Below are positions 5,573 to 5,576 of a DNA stretch of 5,576 nt, piece after piece. The translations under genes were made by a program, and so were the position numbers. The number at the start of each line of letters is the position of its first letter. Position 1 is the first letter of the stretch. Source of the stretch: an uncultured Carnobacterium sp. GTDB taxonomy: Bacteria; Bacillota; Bacilli; Lactobacillales; Aerococcaceae. Below the pieces are notes generated by a model, which saw only the letters and a program-made list of their open reading frames with translations, was not told where the DNA came from and ran no database searches. Location: NCBI GenBank assembly GCA_937923125.1, contig CALALK010000042.1, positions 1-5,576 on the forward strand, written 5' to 3'.

Positions 5573-5576
5573 TATG

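Overview
The window reads as chromosomal DNA from a low-GC Gram-positive bacterium, most likely of the order Lactobacillales. The reasons are AT-rich genes with strong AAGGAG-type ribosome binding sites, a T-box leader, a lipoprotein substrate-binding protein in place of a periplasmic one, and best-remembered family members from lactic acid bacteria. A T-box on methionine transport fits Enterococcus/Carnobacterium/Lactobacillus-type organisms better than streptococci, but I cannot name a genus.

Most of the window (17-4472) is one leftward methionine-uptake unit on the minus strand. A sigma-A-like promoter (4444-4472) starts a leader of about 275 nt. The leader is a T-box riboswitch with an AUG specifier (4340-4342), a UGGU acceptor-binding bulge and a strong alternative terminator. 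It is followed by metN (ATPase, 3030-4139), metI (permease, 2333-3028), metQ (lipoprotein receptor, 1277-2149) and an M20 family amidohydrolase (17-1183). MetN, MetI and MetQ form the methionine importer. The hydrolase probably releases an amino acid, plausibly methionine, from an N-acylated precursor. Uncharged tRNA-Met should switch the whole unit on.

A gap of about 180 bp between metI and metQ is filled by a symmetrical structured element: 18-bp direct repeats at its outer edges, inverted arms inside them, and three small hairpins in the middle. A short motif, GGATGCGAGCAATCGC, belongs to this element and recurs in the window. It starts at or within a base or two of the stop codons of metI, metQ (shortened) and tehB, and a related 20-bp palindrome closes the window. 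This repeat family is the least explained part of the sequence.

The right-hand part (4604-5464) carries a divergent plus-strand gene for a long-form TehB SAM-dependent methyltransferase, with its own promoter candidate and a perfectly palindromic terminator. The 464-bp gap between metN and tehB (4140-4603) contains no gene. It holds the T-box, the two divergent promoters and a few short repeats. Methionine is the precursor of SAM, so the two divergent units are metabolically adjacent, but a shared regulation is only inference.
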